From: Bacteroidales bacterium
GTDB taxonomy: Bacteria > Bacteroidota > Bacteroidia > Bacteroidales > P3
Assembly: GCA_017616895.1 (NCBI GenBank)
Contig: JAFZXE010000016.1
Location: forward strand, 28,048-92,047
Reading direction: 5' to 3'
Length of the DNA: 64,000 nt
Shown here: in pieces, positions 27,427 through 38,063 of the stretch
Position numbering within the stretch: position 1 is the stretch's first letter
Layout: the number at the start of each line of letters is the position of its first letter
The notes under the pieces: generated by a model
Database searches by the model: none
What the model was told of the DNA's origin: nothing
The model's input: only the letters and a program-made list of their open reading frames with translations
Program-made: the position numbers and the translations under genes

Positions 27427-27514
27427 AAAAAATCTCCGATTCTTGTCCAAAAAATCTCCGATTCTCACTCAAAAAATCTGCGATTCTCCTCCAGTAAATC
27501 TCCGATTCTTCACC
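27427..27514. repeat. 22-bp tandem repeat, 4 units
   Basis: Four exact 22-bp periods with the core AAATCTCCGATTCT and a variable end (TGTCC, CACTC, CCTCC, TCACC). The period is twice the 11 bp of the other two long tracts. It has no unique spacers, so it is not a CRISPR. Confidence 0.9.
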
Positions 27515-27699
27515 GCGCTTCATCGCTATATAATTTATTTACTGCATATTATCTTTAAAGCCACTTTTTACAACTCATCCTCTCAAATACCAGCAACCTA
27601 ATGATGCACTCAGTCGGTTTTGACGACGACGATTTGCGGCGGTCTCATACAAAGGATGTGAACTATATCAAAGTCGAACTAATATCATTAATCTTTTCG

Positions 27700-27707
27700 T
27701 ATCTTTG
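27700..27707 (+). promoter_or_regulatory. -7 box TATCTTTG
   Basis: TATCTTTG lies 44 bp before the ATG at 27751 and sets that ATG, not an in-frame ATG at 27601, as the likely start. No clear -33 TTTG was seen. Confidence 0.5.
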
Positions 27708-27750
27708 CACTCTGACTATCGGAATATCTAAAACTATAAACATATTAAAA

Positions 27751-29394
27751 ATGAAGAAATTAATGGTAACCCTTATGGCACTTTCGCTCTTTGCCGCTTT
27801 CGGCTGCAAGAACAAGAAAGCCAACATCGAACCGCAACAGCCTTCTGAGATTGAGCAGAAAGTGAACGAGTATGCTGAATTCACGCTGACCACCGACCTG
27901 AGCAAGCTCAGCGAAAAGGAAAAACAGCTTATCCCGGTGCTTATCGAGATAGCCGACATCATGGACGACCTCTACTGGGAACAGTACTTTGGCACTGAGA
28001 ACCGCAAGGCGCTCGACACGCTGAGCGACCAGTGGGTGAAAGAATTCGCAATGCTGCAGTATGGCGCATGGGACCGTCTGGACAGCGAGAAACCATTCGT
28101 GCCTGGCTATGGCGAGCGTCCGCTGGGTGCTAACTTCTACCCCGCCGACATGACGAAGGAGGAGTTTGAGGCTCTGCAAGACCCTGAGAAGACCAGCCTC
28201 TACACCGTCATACGCCGCGACGAGAACGGCGCGCTGAAGGTCATCCCCTACCACGAGGCTTACGCCGAGAAACTCGCCAAGGTTGACGAGCTGATGGGCA
28301 AAGCTATCGAGCTGGCCGAGGACGAGGGCTTGAAAAACTACCTCACCGAGCGCCGCAAAGCCCTGCAGACCGACGACTACTTCGCCAGCGATATGGCTTG
28401 GATGGACATGAAGAGCAGCAAGATTGACTTTGTGGTAGGTCCTATTGAGAACTACGACGACGCACTCTTCGGCTACAAGACCTCATACGAGTCGTTCATC
28501 CTCGTGAAGGACGAGCAGTGGAGCAACGACCTGGCCAAGTTCGTCAAGATGCTTCCCGCTCTGCAGAAACAGCTGCCCTGCGACGAGAAGTATAAGAAAG
28601 AGGTGCCGGGCACCGAGAGCGACCTGAACGTCTATGACGCCATCTACTACGCCGGCGACTGCAACGCGGGCTCGAAAACGATAGCCATCAACCTGCCCAA
28701 CGACGAGCGCGTACATCTGAAGAAAGGCGCCCGCCGTCTGCAGCTGAAGAACGCCATGCAGGCTAAATTTGAGACCATACTTACCCCCATCGCCAACCTC
28801 TTCGTGTGTGAGGATCAGCTGGACAACGTGAACTTCAACGCTTTCTTCAGCAACGTCTGCTTCCACGAGGTGGCTCACGGCCTTGGTATCAAAAACACCA
28901 TCACCGGCAAGGGCAACTTGAGAGAGGCTCTGAAAGAGCAGTACAGCGCATGGGAAGAGGCTAAAGCCGACATCTGTGGCCTGTTCCTCACCCAGACACT
29001 CATCGAGCAGGGCGAGATTACGAACTGCACCGTCGAGGACGCCTATGTGACCTTCATCGCCGGCATCCTGCGCAGCGTGCGTTTCGGTGCCACCGAGGCT
29101 CACGGCATTGCCAACATGATGTGCTTCAACTATCTGCAAGACCACGAGGCTTTCACTCGCAACGAGCAGGGCAAATATGTGGTGAATGTGGAGAAGATGC
29201 GTGAGGCTATGAACAGCTGGGCCGCTCTGATTCTTCAGGTTGAGGGCGACGGCGACTATGACTTCGCCAAGAAGTATGCCAAAGAGAACGGCATCATCCG
29301 CGCCGACCTCCAGAAAGACCTCGACCTCATCCGCGAGAACAACATACCGAAAGACATACGCTACAACCAGGGTTTGAAAGCCTTGGGACTGTAA
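27751..29394 (+). CDS. M49-like zinc metallopeptidase lipoprotein
   Basis: A 547-residue lipoprotein: the signal ends in a lipobox AAFGC near residue 18. A zinc motif HEVAHGLG (near 370) is followed about 35 residues later by EEAKADICG, the order of HExxGH-type and EExRAE-type motifs in dipeptidyl peptidase III (M49). The HExxH spacing here is the short form. Bacteroidota encode lipoprotein members of this family that are often annotated as Zn-dependent hydrolases. It should act in the periplasm or at the cell surface, removing dipeptides or acting on another small substrate. The upstream in-frame extension to 27601 would cross the promoter and was discarded. Confidence 0.75.
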   Translation: MKKLMVTLMALSLFAAFGCKNKKANIEPQQPSEIEQKVNEYAEFTLTTDLSKLSEKEKQLIPVLIEIADIMDDLYWEQYFGTENRKALDTLSDQWVKEFAMLQYGAWDRLDSEKPFVPGYGERPLGANFYPADMTKEEFEALQDPEKTSLYTVIRRDENGALKVIPYHEAYAEKLAKVDELMGKAIELAEDEGLKNYLTERRKALQTDDYFASDMAWMDMKSSKIDFVVGPIENYDDALFGYKTSYESFILVKDEQWSNDLAKFVKMLPALQKQLPCDEKYKKEVPGTESDLNVYDAIYYAGDCNAGSKTIAINLPNDERVHLKKGARRLQLKNAMQAKFETILTPIANLFVCEDQLDNVNFNAFFSNVCFHEVAHGLGIKNTITGKGNLREALKEQYSAWEEAKADICGLFLTQTLIEQGEITNCTVEDAYVTFIAGILRSVRFGATEAHGIANMMCFNYLQDHEAFTRNEQGKYVVNVEKMREAMNSWAALILQVEGDGDYDFAKKYAKENGIIRADLQKDLDLIRENNIPKDIRYNQGLKALGL

Positions 29395-29410
29395 TTTCTC
29401 TCAAGGATAA

Positions 29411-29453
29411 AAACAGTAGGGGACGCATCATTCGGTGCGCCCCCTATTGTTTT
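29411..29453. terminator. bidirectional terminator
   Basis: AACAGTAGGGG...CGC pairs with GCG...CCCCTATTGTT around a short loop and is followed by T-runs on both strands. It separates the convergent peptidase and recQ genes. Confidence 0.75.
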
Positions 29454-29471
29454 GTATCAGTCCTAATATTT

Positions 29472-31688
29472 CTAATGTCCCATATCCGACCAGAACTTGA
29501 TACGCATAAGGCGTATTTCCTCGTGGGTGTAGTCGGGGTCGTCCTCAAACTCATCATAGGCATCGTCCAACGAGCCGCCCTCCGACTCGCGCCAGTAGTC
29601 AAGCAACACCTCTTGATGTTCCTCCTCTATATTCTCATTGATGTAGTAGTCGAGATTGAGGCGGTTGCCCGACTGGATGATATGCTCCATCTCGGTGAGC
29701 AGTTCGTCCATCGTCATCCCCTTGCCGAGTGCAATATCTTCGAGAGACATCTGCTTATCAACAGAGCGCACGATATACAGCTTCGCACTCGACTTGTTCA
29801 CCACCGAACGCACCACGATGTCCTGTGGACGCTCTATCTCGTTTTCTTCGACGTAGGTCTTAATAAGGTCTATGAACGGCTGTCCATATTTCTGCGCTTT
29901 GCCGATGCCGACACCTACACAATGCGACAGTTCGTCGATGGTGCAAGGATATTGTATTGTCATATCCTTGAGCGAACGCTCTTCGAAGATGACATACAGC
30001 GGCAGCTTTTCGCGTGTGGCTATGTCTTTCAGGAGAGATTTCAGCTGCTTGAAGAGTCCCTCGTCGGCAGCCTCTATCGCACCGCCGGCCTCCGGCGTGT
30101 CAATCAATTCATCCGATGCGTCCGGCTGGCTATAGTCGTGGTCACAGCTTACGGTGACATCGTAGGGTGATTTCATAAAGCGGAATCCGTCGGGAGTGAT
30201 TTTCAGCACTCCGTACTGCTCTATCTCTTTGACGAGCAGTTTGCTATACACCGCCTGCCGTATGACCGCCTTCCAATAGAGGTCGTTATGATCGACTCCT
30301 TGACCGAACTGCTCGAGCTGGTCATGCTTGTAGGTTTTGGTGTGGGTGTTTACGCGACCCATCATCACGTCAATAACCTCCTTCATCTTGAAGGCCTGCT
30401 TCATGGCGAGGATGGTTTCGAGCATATATACCGTCTCCTCCTTGGCCTCCATGCGGGGCTTGGGGTGCAGACAGTTGTCGCAGTTGCCGCAGTTTTCCTG
30501 CGGGTAGTCTTCGCCAAAATATTTCAGCAGGTTTGCTCGGCGGCAGGCAGAACTTTCGGCATACGACACCATCTCCTGCACCAGCTGCTGCGCCTGCTCC
30601 TGCTCGGTGACGTTCTTGTCGGTGAAGAACTTGTATAGTTTCTCCACGTCGTGTTCGCTGTAGAAGGCGATACACTTGCCTTCTCCGCCGTCACGCCCGG
30701 CACGTCCAGTTTCCTGATAGTAGCCTTCGAGGCTTTTGGGTATGTCGTAGTGGATGACGAAACGCACGTCCGGCTTGTCGATACCCATGCCAAAGGCTAT
30801 GGTGGCGACAATGACATCAACATCCTCCATCAAGAACTTGTCCTGATTCTCGGTACGCACCTGCGAGTCAAGTCCGGCGTGGTAGGGGAGGGCTTTGATG
30901 CCGTTGACCTGCAGCAGTTCGGCGAGGTCTTCCACGCGCTTGCGCGTGAGACAATATATTATACCGCTCTTGCCGCTGTTTTCTTTGATGAATTTGATAA
31001 TCTCCTTGTGGAGCGCCACAGCCTCTGACGGTTTGGGACGCACCTCGTAGTATAGGTTCGGACGGTTGAACGACGAGATGAAGATTTTAGCGTTCTCCAT
31101 CTTGAGGTTTTTGATTATGTCCTGCTGCACTTTTGGTGTTGCCGATGCGGTGAGAGTCAGAATCGGCACCTTGGAGTTGATGGCGCTTATGGCGTCGCGC
31201 AGCCGGCGGTATTCAGGGCGGAAGTCGTGTCCCCACTCCGAGATGCAGTGCGCCTCGTCAATGGCTATGAACGATATCTTTAATTGTTGTAGAAATTCAA
31301 TGGTGTCGGGACGTGAGAGCGTTTCGGGTGCGACATACAACATTTTGGTGCCGCCTTTCAGAAGGTCATCCTTGACATCCTTCACCTGCTGTTTGTTAAG
31401 CGAAGAATTTAGGAAGTGAGCCACATAGTCGTTGCCTGAATTATAGCGCACAGCATCGACTTGGTTCTTCATAAGCGCGATGAGTGGCGACACTACGATT
31501 GCAGTTCCTTCGCTGATGATTGCAGGCAACTGGTAGCAGAGCGACTTACCACCACCCGTCGGCATTATGACAAAGGTATCGTTACCGTCGAGCAGGCTTT
31601 GTATGATGGCTTCCTGGTCGCCCTTGAAATTGTCGAATCCGAAAATCTCTTTGAGTTTTGCCTGAAGTATGCTACTGTTTGATTCCAA
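29472..31688 (-). CDS. recQ: ATP-dependent DNA helicase RecQ
   Basis: A 738-residue 3'-5' DNA helicase for recombinational repair. The helicase core shows Walker A MPTGGGKSLC near 41-50, IDEAHCISEWGHDFRP near 143, and GRAGRDG (motif VI). A zinc site follows near 378 (CRR...CGNCDNC), then a winged-helix region, an HRDC domain (near 570-650, HCVGVGIGKAQKYG), and an acidic C-terminal extension usual in Bacteroidota. It is divergent from kdsD across 160 bp. Confidence 0.95.
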   Translation of the reverse strand: MESNSSILQAKLKEIFGFDNFKGDQEAIIQSLLDGNDTFVIMPTGGGKSLCYQLPAIISEGTAIVVSPLIALMKNQVDAVRYNSGNDYVAHFLNSSLNKQQVKDVKDDLLKGGTKMLYVAPETLSRPDTIEFLQQLKISFIAIDEAHCISEWGHDFRPEYRRLRDAISAINSKVPILTLTASATPKVQQDIIKNLKMENAKIFISSFNRPNLYYEVRPKPSEAVALHKEIIKFIKENSGKSGIIYCLTRKRVEDLAELLQVNGIKALPYHAGLDSQVRTENQDKFLMEDVDVIVATIAFGMGIDKPDVRFVIHYDIPKSLEGYYQETGRAGRDGGEGKCIAFYSEHDVEKLYKFFTDKNVTEQEQAQQLVQEMVSYAESSACRRANLLKYFGEDYPQENCGNCDNCLHPKPRMEAKEETVYMLETILAMKQAFKMKEVIDVMMGRVNTHTKTYKHDQLEQFGQGVDHNDLYWKAVIRQAVYSKLLVKEIEQYGVLKITPDGFRFMKSPYDVTVSCDHDYSQPDASDELIDTPEAGGAIEAADEGLFKQLKSLLKDIATREKLPLYVIFEERSLKDMTIQYPCTIDELSHCVGVGIGKAQKYGQPFIDLIKTYVEENEIERPQDIVVRSVVNKSSAKLYIVRSVDKQMSLEDIALGKGMTMDELLTEMEHIIQSGNRLNLDYYINENIEEEHQEVLLDYWRESEGGSLDDAYDEFEDDPDYTHEEIRLMRIKFWSDMGH

Positions 31689-31730
31689 TATGATATGAGT
31701 TGATGGGTTGAAATGTTAAATTTTTTTGAT

Positions 31731-31786
31731 GACTACCGACCGCTTACTACTAACTTATAACTTAAAACTCAAAACTTATAACTTTT
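31731..31786. repeat. heptamer tract between recQ and kdsD
   Basis: Eight units in phase: GACTACC, GACCGCT, TACTACT, AACTTAT, AACTTAA, AACTCAA, AACTTAT, AACTTTT. The unit changes from a GACTGCT-like to an AACTTAA-like word without a phase break. It ends 4 bp before a promoter box. Confidence 0.8.
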
Positions 31787-31789
31787 TAG

Positions 31790-31797
31790 TACCTTTG
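31790..31797 (+). promoter_or_regulatory. -7 box TACCTTTG for kdsD
   Basis: TACCTTTG lies 53 bp before the GTG start of kdsD. The region expected to hold the -33 element is occupied by the heptamer tract and has no TTTG. Confidence 0.5.
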
Positions 31798-31850
31798 CAA
31801 GGTTTTACAAAGTTAAGAATATTTGTTTACATATCCAAATAATATTTGAC

Positions 31851-32819
31851 GTGAAGACAAGAGAGGAGTTGCAACAAATTGCCATACAGGTAATTAGAAA
31901 CGAGCGTGAGGCGGTGGCTCAACTGGAGAAAAGGGTGGGAGATGCGTTTTCCGAGGCTGTGGAATTGCTTTATTCGACCTCGGGACGTGTTGTTGTAACC
32001 GGTATTGGGAAGAGTGCGAACATAGCAACAAAAATAGTTTCAACACTTAATTCCACTGGCACTCCTTCGCTGTTTCTGCATGCCGCCGACGCGATTCACG
32101 GCGATTTGGGCATGGTGCGCAAAGACGACACTGTTATATGTTTGTCGAAAAGCGGAAACACGCCCGAAATCAAGGTGCTGGTACCGCTGCTCAAGCAGTT
32201 TGGCAACAAATTGATAGCCATCGTCGGCAACACCGACTCTTTCCTCGCCTCCGAGGCCGACATAGTGCTCGACACGACGGTCGAACACGAAGCCTGCCCC
32301 AACAATCTCGCACCCACCTCTTCGACTACCGCGCAACTTGTGATGGGCGACGCACTTGCTGTCGCTCTCATCGAGTGTCGCAATTTCACTGCTTCCGACT
32401 TTGCACGTTTCCACCCCGGCGGTGCCCTGGGCAAACAGCTCTACATGCGCGTGTCTGACCTTTCTGTACAGAACGAGAAGCCGCAGGTGTCCCCCGACAC
32501 CCCTGTACGCGAGGTTATACTCGAGATGACCTCGAAACGGCTCGGCTGTGCCGTCGTTGTCGAGGACAACATGCCGACGGGCATCATCACCGACGGTGAT
32601 TTGCGCCGCATGCTAAACCGCGACCAACATGTCTCGCACCTGAAGGCTCGCGACATTATGACCGTCAACCCCAAATATGTAGTCGAAAACGAATATGCGG
32701 TCAATGCGCTCCATATTATGCAGCAGCGAAGCATAACCCAACTTATAGTGGTTGACCCCGAAGGCCGGTACAGCGGGGTTGTCCACCTGCACGACATTTT
32801 GAGAGAGGGAATAATCTGA
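31851..32819 (+). CDS. kdsD: arabinose-5-phosphate isomerase, KpsF/GutQ family
   Basis: A 322-residue protein starting with GTG. An SIS sugar-isomerase domain (about 30-165; [27 protein letters not shown] and [10 protein letters not shown]) is followed by two CBS domains (about 200-322). It interconverts ribulose-5-phosphate and arabinose-5-phosphate, the first step to KDO for lipopolysaccharide. The HPGGALGK segment near 186 is typical of the family. It heads a plus-strand run with lptB, mrdA and rodA, all envelope genes. Confidence 0.93.
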   Translation: MKTREELQQIAIQVIRNEREAVAQLEKRVGDAFSEAVELLYSTSGRVVVTGIGKSANIATKIVSTLNSTGTPSLFLHAADAIHGDLGMVRKDDTVICLSKSGNTPEIKVLVPLLKQFGNKLIAIVGNTDSFLASEADIVLDTTVEHEACPNNLAPTSSTTAQLVMGDALAVALIECRNFTASDFARFHPGGALGKQLYMRVSDLSVQNEKPQVSPDTPVREVILEMTSKRLGCAVVVEDNMPTGIITDGDLRRMLNRDQHVSHLKARDIMTVNPKYVVENEYAVNALHIMQQRSITQLIVVDPEGRYSGVVHLHDILREGII

Positions 32820-32821
32820 AC

Positions 32822-32857
32822 AATTCACTATTTCACCAATCACCCATCATAAATCAC
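32822..32857. repeat. heptamer-like tract before lptB
   Basis: Units AATTCAC, an 8-bp TATTTCAC, CAATCAC, CCATCAT, AAATCAC. It fills the whole gap between the kdsD stop and the lptB start. Confidence 0.7.
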
Positions 32858-32862
32858 TAGCT

Positions 32863-33612
32863 TTGGAACTACGCACAGAACATGTTGTCAAGAAATATCG
32901 TTCACGTACAGTGGTGAACGATGTTTCCGTATCGGTCTCTCAGGGCGAGATAGTAGGACTTCTCGGCCCCAACGGCGCTGGTAAGACAACCACTTTCTAT
33001 ATGATTGTCGGTATCATAAAACCCTTCTCTGGAAAGGTCTTTTTGGACGACAAGGAGATTACGCGTCAGCCGATGTACAAACGCGCTCAGATGGGTGTCG
33101 GCTACCTTGCCCAGGAGGCTTCCGTGTTCCGTCAGATGAGCGTCGAGAACAACATAATGTCGATACTCGAGTTCCGCAAAGACCTCACCAAGGAGCAGCG
33201 TCAGGAAAAACTCGAGTCGCTGATTGATGAATTCGGATTGGGTAAAATCCGTAAAAGCAAGGGCATACAGCTTTCGGGTGGCGAGCGGCGCCGCACCGAG
33301 ATCGCACGAGCTTTGGCCAACGACCCGAACTTTCTGCTTCTCGACGAACCCTTCGCCGGCGTTGACCCGATTGCCGTACAGGACATCCAGGACATCGTCG
33401 CACACTTGAAAGAAAAGAATATCGGCATACTTATTACCGACCACAACGTCAACGAAACCCTCCGCATCACCGACCGCGCCTACCTGCTCTACGAAGGAAG
33501 TGTGCTGCATCACGGCATACCCGAAGAGATGGCCAACGACCCCGATGTGAGGGCAAAATACCTCGGCCGCGACTTTGTTTGGCACGGCAAAAAAGTAACT
33601 CAGCAACTATAA
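32863..33612 (+). CDS. lptB: lipopolysaccharide export ATPase LptB
   Basis: A 249-residue ABC ATPase starting with TTG. The start is fixed by the family N-terminus ([19 protein letters not shown]). It has Walker [10 protein letters not shown] at about 35-43, signature [15 protein letters not shown], Walker [13 protein letters not shown] and the H-loop ITDHNV, all in the form typical of LptB, which powers LPS transport from the inner membrane with LptFG. It follows kdsD by 43 bp and precedes mrdA by 19 bp. Confidence 0.95.
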   Translation: MELRTEHVVKKYRSRTVVNDVSVSVSQGEIVGLLGPNGAGKTTTFYMIVGIIKPFSGKVFLDDKEITRQPMYKRAQMGVGYLAQEASVFRQMSVENNIMSILEFRKDLTKEQRQEKLESLIDEFGLGKIRKSKGIQLSGGERRRTEIARALANDPNFLLLDEPFAGVDPIAVQDIQDIVAHLKEKNIGILITDHNVNETLRITDRAYLLYEGSVLHHGIPEEMANDPDVRAKYLGRDFVWHGKKVTQQL

Positions 33613-33631
33613 ATTTCCCAACGATTCTAAA

Positions 33632-35494
33632 GTGGTTGACAAGTATTCAGACAGGGCTCGTGTGATAAAGGTGATTTTCATCGCCGTAGGTGTCATTTTT
33701 GTGGCTCGTCTCGCAATGCTGCAGATATTTAGCGACAAATACAGGGCGATGGCTGAGCGCCAGTCGCTCCGCAACATCACTATATACCCCGCTCGCGGGT
33801 TGGTATATGACCGCCACGGCGAACTGCTTGTCTATAACGACGTGGTATATGACCTCATGGTTGTGCCGCGTTCCGTCCACGATTTGGACACCGCCTACTT
33901 CTGCCGTTCCATCGGAATAAGCCGTGAGGAGTTCGAAATGTATATGAACCGCGCTCGTGGCTACTCCCCCTATGTGGCTTCTCCTTTCATGAAGCAGATT
34001 ACTAAAGAGGACTACGCCCGCTGGCAGAATCTCCTCTACAAGTTCGACGGCTTCTATGTGCAGAACCGTACTCTGCGTGTCTATCCAAAACCTATAGCCG
34101 CCCATGTGCTGGGCTATGTCGGCGAAGTTGACGAAGCGGAAATGGAGAAGAACCCCGCTTACCAAATGGGCGACTATGTAGGAAAGAGTGGTATCGAGAA
34201 AACTTACGACAGTCTGCTTTGCGGCAAGAAAGGCAGGCGTGTAGTCAAAGTGGATGTCCACAGCCGCGAGATAGGCCCTTACGAAAATGGTGCGCACGAC
34301 ACTGTTCCCGTCGCGGGAGAAAAACTATACAGTACCATAGACGCTGGATTGCAGGAGTATGCCGAACGGCTTATGGCCAACAAACGCGGCTGCGTGGTGG
34401 CACTGGAACCTTCTACGGGTGAAATCCTAGCACTTGTGTCAGCTCCATCATACGACCCGAACCTTTTGGTGGGACGTGTACGTGGTACCAACTACCTCGA
34501 GCTTCTGCACGACATCTCCAAGCCTCTCTACAACCGAGCCCTTCAAGGTCAGTATCCTCCTGGATCCATCTTCAAGGTAGCTCAGGCTATGATTGCCCTT
34601 GACCTTGGTGTCATCAACCCGAATAGTGGCTTCGTTTGTGACAAGTCACTTGTCGGCTGCCACAACCATCCGTCAGCGCGTAGCGTTCAAGAGGCTATCA
34701 AGATGAGCTGCAATCCTTATTTCTACCAAGTCTATCGCCGCGTAATTCAACAGGGTAAATACAAGAACATCTACAAAGACAGCCAGTACGGCCTTACTGT
34801 CTGGCGTAGCTATATGTTGCGCATGGGCTTTGGCCGTGCATTGGACATCGACCTCCCCAATGTCAAGAGCGGACGGATTCCAGACACCGCATACTACAAC
34901 CGTTGGTACGGAAAAGACCATTGGGCCTTCTCTACCATATATAGCAATAGCATCGGACAGGGTGAGGTAGAGGTGGTGCCGCTCCAGATGGCCAATCTTG
35001 CCGCAATTGTGGCCAACCGAGGCTACTACTACATACCACATGTGGTACGTTTCTATGGCGACGACTCCACCAGGATAGAGAAATATTACGAGCGGCAGGA
35101 AACTGGCATCGAACCGGAGTTTTTCGACATAGCTGCCAAAGGCATGTATGATGTGGTTCACGGAGCTGGCGGAACTGGTCACAGAGCCGATGTGCCGGGC
35201 ATCGCCGTGTGCGGCAAGACTGGCACCGCCGAGAACTACGGCAACGACCACTCCGTTTTTATCTCTTTTGCTCCAATGGAAGACCCTAAGATTGCCCTCG
35301 CCGTCTATGTCGAAAACGCACAGGGTGGTGGTGGTACATGGGCTGCTCCTATCTCAGGCCTCATCATCGAAAAGTATCTCAAGGGAGAGGTTCAGCGCAA
35401 GGACGTGGAGAAAATGTATGAGGAGATTAACCCCTGTCAGAAACTCCCGCTCACCAAGCGTGTGAAGAAACCCAAGAAAACCCGCCGTCGTTAA
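33632..35494 (+). CDS. mrdA: penicillin-binding protein 2
   Basis: A 620-residue class B penicillin-binding protein starting with GTG: one N-terminal membrane anchor, a pedestal domain, and a transpeptidase domain with SIFK (nucleophile Ser312), SCN near 357 and KTG near 529. It cross-links peptidoglycan during cylindrical growth and works with the RodA glycosyltransferase, whose gene follows after 12 bp. mreB/C/D are not in the window. The basic C-terminus (KRVKKPKKTRRR) is unremarkable. Confidence 0.95.
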   Translation: MVDKYSDRARVIKVIFIAVGVIFVARLAMLQIFSDKYRAMAERQSLRNITIYPARGLVYDRHGELLVYNDVVYDLMVVPRSVHDLDTAYFCRSIGISREEFEMYMNRARGYSPYVASPFMKQITKEDYARWQNLLYKFDGFYVQNRTLRVYPKPIAAHVLGYVGEVDEAEMEKNPAYQMGDYVGKSGIEKTYDSLLCGKKGRRVVKVDVHSREIGPYENGAHDTVPVAGEKLYSTIDAGLQEYAERLMANKRGCVVALEPSTGEILALVSAPSYDPNLLVGRVRGTNYLELLHDISKPLYNRALQGQYPPGSIFKVAQAMIALDLGVINPNSGFVCDKSLVGCHNHPSARSVQEAIKMSCNPYFYQVYRRVIQQGKYKNIYKDSQYGLTVWRSYMLRMGFGRALDIDLPNVKSGRIPDTAYYNRWYGKDHWAFSTIYSNSIGQGEVEVVPLQMANLAAIVANRGYYYIPHVVRFYGDDSTRIEKYYERQETGIEPEFFDIAAKGMYDVVHGAGGTGHRADVPGIAVCGKTGTAENYGNDHSVFISFAPMEDPKIALAVYVENAQGGGGTWAAPISGLIIEKYLKGEVQRKDVEKMYEEINPCQKLPLTKRVKKPKKTRRR

Positions 35495-35506
35495 ACTCTA
35501 CCGCAA

Positions 35507-36793
35507 GTGAAAGGAAAAATCAAATACAAAAGACCCGACAGTGCCTCGCACCTCCGTTTCGACTGGGTTACCATCGCGCTCTACGCGGCATTGGTGGTAT
35601 TTGGCTGGGTCAACATCTATGCCGCCTGCTACAGTGAAGGCCACAAGTTCGTTTTAGATTTGGCTTCACAGCATGGTAGGCAGTTGATATGGATTGGATT
35701 GGCTACCCTGGTAGCTTTCATCACACTATATACCGAGCCCCGAATATTCTCCAACACTGCCTACATCATATACGCCTTTTTCCTTGGTTTGCTTCTGGTG
35801 ACTTTGGTTGTGGCTCGTGCTGTCAACGGGGGTAACTCGTGGATTGACCTTGGGCCGTTCAAACTGCAGCCATCCGAATTCGCAAAGTTCGCCACGGCTT
35901 TGGCGCTGGCTAAATATGCGGGCAGCCTTGACGTGAAGATCAACAGCGTCAAAGGACGCCTCATTACGTTTGCCATAATTCTAGTGCCAGCCGCATTAGT
36001 GCTGCTTCAGCACGACACTGGCTCCACCTTGGTCTTTGCAGCATTCGTTTTGCCTCTTTTTCGTGAGGGGCTCACCAAGTACGTATTGATTTTTGCAGGG
36101 GTCGCCGTAGTTCTTTTCGTTCTGGCACTGGTGCTTAACAAGTATATCGTCATGGGAATTGTTCTAGCAGCTTGCCTGGCTTATCTTTTCCTTTGGCTCA
36201 ACCGGCGTAGCCGCAGGTCATATATCAACACCGCTGCTGTTTTCCTTCTTTCCTGTCTCTTTGTCTTTTCAGTTGATTTTGTATTCAACAAAGTGTTGGA
36301 ACCTCACCAGCGGGAGCGTATTGATGTGCTGCTTGGCAAGACGCAGGACTTCAAGGGCGTGGGCTACAACGTCCACCAGTCGAAGATTGCCATCGGCTCG
36401 GGCGGATTCTTCGGTAAAGGTTTTCTGAAAGGTACCATCACCAAGGCCGATTTCGTTCCTGAGCAGGAAACCGATTTCATCTTCTGCACAGTTGGCGAAG
36501 AAGGTGGCTTTCTTGGCAGCGCCACCCTTGTCATCCTGTATGTTGCACTGCTTTTGCGGCTGGTCAAACTGGCCGAGCGGCAACGCTCAACTTTTGCTCG
36601 TTTCTACGGCTACTCCGTAGTCGGCATACTTTTCATTCATTTTTTCATTAATATCGGTATGGTTTTGGGACTTGTGCCAGTTATCGGCATCCCGCTTCCC
36701 TTCTTCAGCTATGGCGGCTCCTCGCTGCTTGCGTTCACGCTTCTGCTCTTTGTCTTTATCAAGCAGGACACCTACCGCGCTCAGCTGCTATAA
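35507..36793 (+). CDS. rodA: rod-shape determining protein RodA
   Basis: A 428-residue SEDS-family membrane protein with about ten transmembrane segments, starting with GTG. Family motifs are [21 protein letters not shown] near 105-126 and the C-terminal [10 protein letters not shown]. It polymerises lipid II into glycan strands together with PBP2, encoded just upstream. The 25-bp gap to clpX suggests cotranscription. Confidence 0.95.
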   Translation: MKGKIKYKRPDSASHLRFDWVTIALYAALVVFGWVNIYAACYSEGHKFVLDLASQHGRQLIWIGLATLVAFITLYTEPRIFSNTAYIIYAFFLGLLLVTLVVARAVNGGNSWIDLGPFKLQPSEFAKFATALALAKYAGSLDVKINSVKGRLITFAIILVPAALVLLQHDTGSTLVFAAFVLPLFREGLTKYVLIFAGVAVVLFVLALVLNKYIVMGIVLAACLAYLFLWLNRRSRRSYINTAAVFLLSCLFVFSVDFVFNKVLEPHQRERIDVLLGKTQDFKGVGYNVHQSKIAIGSGGFFGKGFLKGTITKADFVPEQETDFIFCTVGEEGGFLGSATLVILYVALLLRLVKLAERQRSTFARFYGYSVVGILFIHFFINIGMVLGLVPVIGIPLPFFSYGGSSLLAFTLLLFVFIKQDTYRAQLL

Positions 36794-36818
36794 ACCCACC
36801 GATTCATCTTTCACTGCA

Positions 36819-38057
36819 ATGGCAAAGCAACCATCACAAAAGGAAAACAGATGCACTTTCTGCGGACTCCCAGAGTCCGAGACGGGTCAATTGATATCAG
36901 GTCTGCACGGATTTATCTGCAAATCTTGCGTCGAGCAGGCCGGCGAGATATACAAGAAGTACTACAAGTCGTCTGAAATAGCCACTCTTGACGCAATTCC
37001 CATCCCTACTCCTCGCGAGATAAAGGAACACCTTGACCGTTATGTTATTGGTCAGGACGATGCCAAGAAAGTCCTTTCAGTAGCGGTATATAACCACTAC
37101 AAGCGCCTCAACTATAACGCTAGAAACAACAAAGGCAACGATACCGAAATCGAGAAGACCAACATTATAGTGGTGGGCGAGACGGGTACCGGCAAAACCC
37201 TTATGGCACGCACTATTGCGAAGATATTGCATGTGCCTTTCTGCATCGCCGACGCCACCACCCTTACCGAAGCGGGCTATGTGGGCGACGATGTCGAGAA
37301 CGTGCTTGTGCGGCTGCTCCAGGCTGCCGACTATGATGTGGCGGCTGCAGAGCGTGGTATAGTGTTTATCGACGAGATTGACAAGATTGCCCGCAAGAGC
37401 GACAACCCATCCATCACTCGCGATGTGTCGGGCGAGGGCGTCCAGCAGGCCATGCTCAAACTTCTCGAAGGCGCCGTTGTCAACGTGCCACCGCAGGGCG
37501 GACGAAAACACCCTGAGCAGAAGATGATAGCTGTCAACACGCAGAACATCCTCTTCATAGCAGGCGGAGCCTTCGACGGTATCGAACGCGACATCGCTTC
37601 GCGCATGAAGACCAGCGTCATAGGCTTTAGCGGCACCAAGACTCGCGAAGAAATCAACCAGCACAACCTGCTGCAGTACATCCAGCCGATGGACCTCAAG
37701 AAATTCGGTCTCATTCCCGAGTTAGTCGGCCGTTTCCCGATGGTGACACACCTGCAACCACTCGACCGCGACGCTCTTCTGCGCATCCTCACCGAACCCA
37801 AGAACGCCCTCGTCAAGCAATACACCGAGCTCTTCAAGATGGACAACGTGCAGCTTACCTTCGACCAAGCGGCGTTGGAACTGATTGTGGACAAGGCGGT
37901 GGAGTACAAACTGGGCGCACGAGGACTCAGGTCTATCGTCGAGACGGTTATGACCGACATTATGTTCGACCTGCCTGCTCATCGCGGTTCTAGCATAACC
38001 ATTACTGCCGAAACTGTTGGAGAACATCTTGGCAATCTGGAAACCATGAAAAGCTGA
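36819..38057 (+). CDS. clpX: ATP-dependent Clp protease ATPase subunit ClpX
   Basis: A 412-residue AAA+ unfoldase. The start at 36819 gives the normal N-terminal C4 zinc finger (Cys12, Cys15, Cys34, Cys37). Walker A GETGTGKT lies near 119, Walker [10 protein letters not shown] follows, and the pore-loop and sensor regions are intact. It delivers unfolded substrates to ClpP. An upstream in-frame extension overlaps rodA and was not used. Unlike the frequent clpP-clpX order, clpP lies 15 kb away here. Confidence 0.97.
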   Translation: MAKQPSQKENRCTFCGLPESETGQLISGLHGFICKSCVEQAGEIYKKYYKSSEIATLDAIPIPTPREIKEHLDRYVIGQDDAKKVLSVAVYNHYKRLNYNARNNKGNDTEIEKTNIIVVGETGTGKTLMARTIAKILHVPFCIADATTLTEAGYVGDDVENVLVRLLQAADYDVAAAERGIVFIDEIDKIARKSDNPSITRDVSGEGVQQAMLKLLEGAVVNVPPQGGRKHPEQKMIAVNTQNILFIAGGAFDGIERDIASRMKTSVIGFSGTKTREEINQHNLLQYIQPMDLKKFGLIPELVGRFPMVTHLQPLDRDALLRILTEPKNALVKQYTELFKMDNVQLTFDQAALELIVDKAVEYKLGARGLRSIVETVMTDIMFDLPAHRGSSITITAETVGEHLGNLETMKS

Positions 38058-38063
38058 ACAACC

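Noticed and set aside
27427-27514. Possible short CRISPR array
   Set aside because: Units are contiguous with only 5 variable bases; there are no spacers or cas genes.
27347-27601. 84-codon open frame over the 22-bp repeat
   Set aside because: It consists of terminator, repeat and AT-rich DNA; no codon bias or promoter supports it.
27601-27750. N-terminal extension of the M49-like gene to an upstream ATG
   Set aside because: It would put the lipoprotein signal 50 residues into the protein and cross a promoter box.
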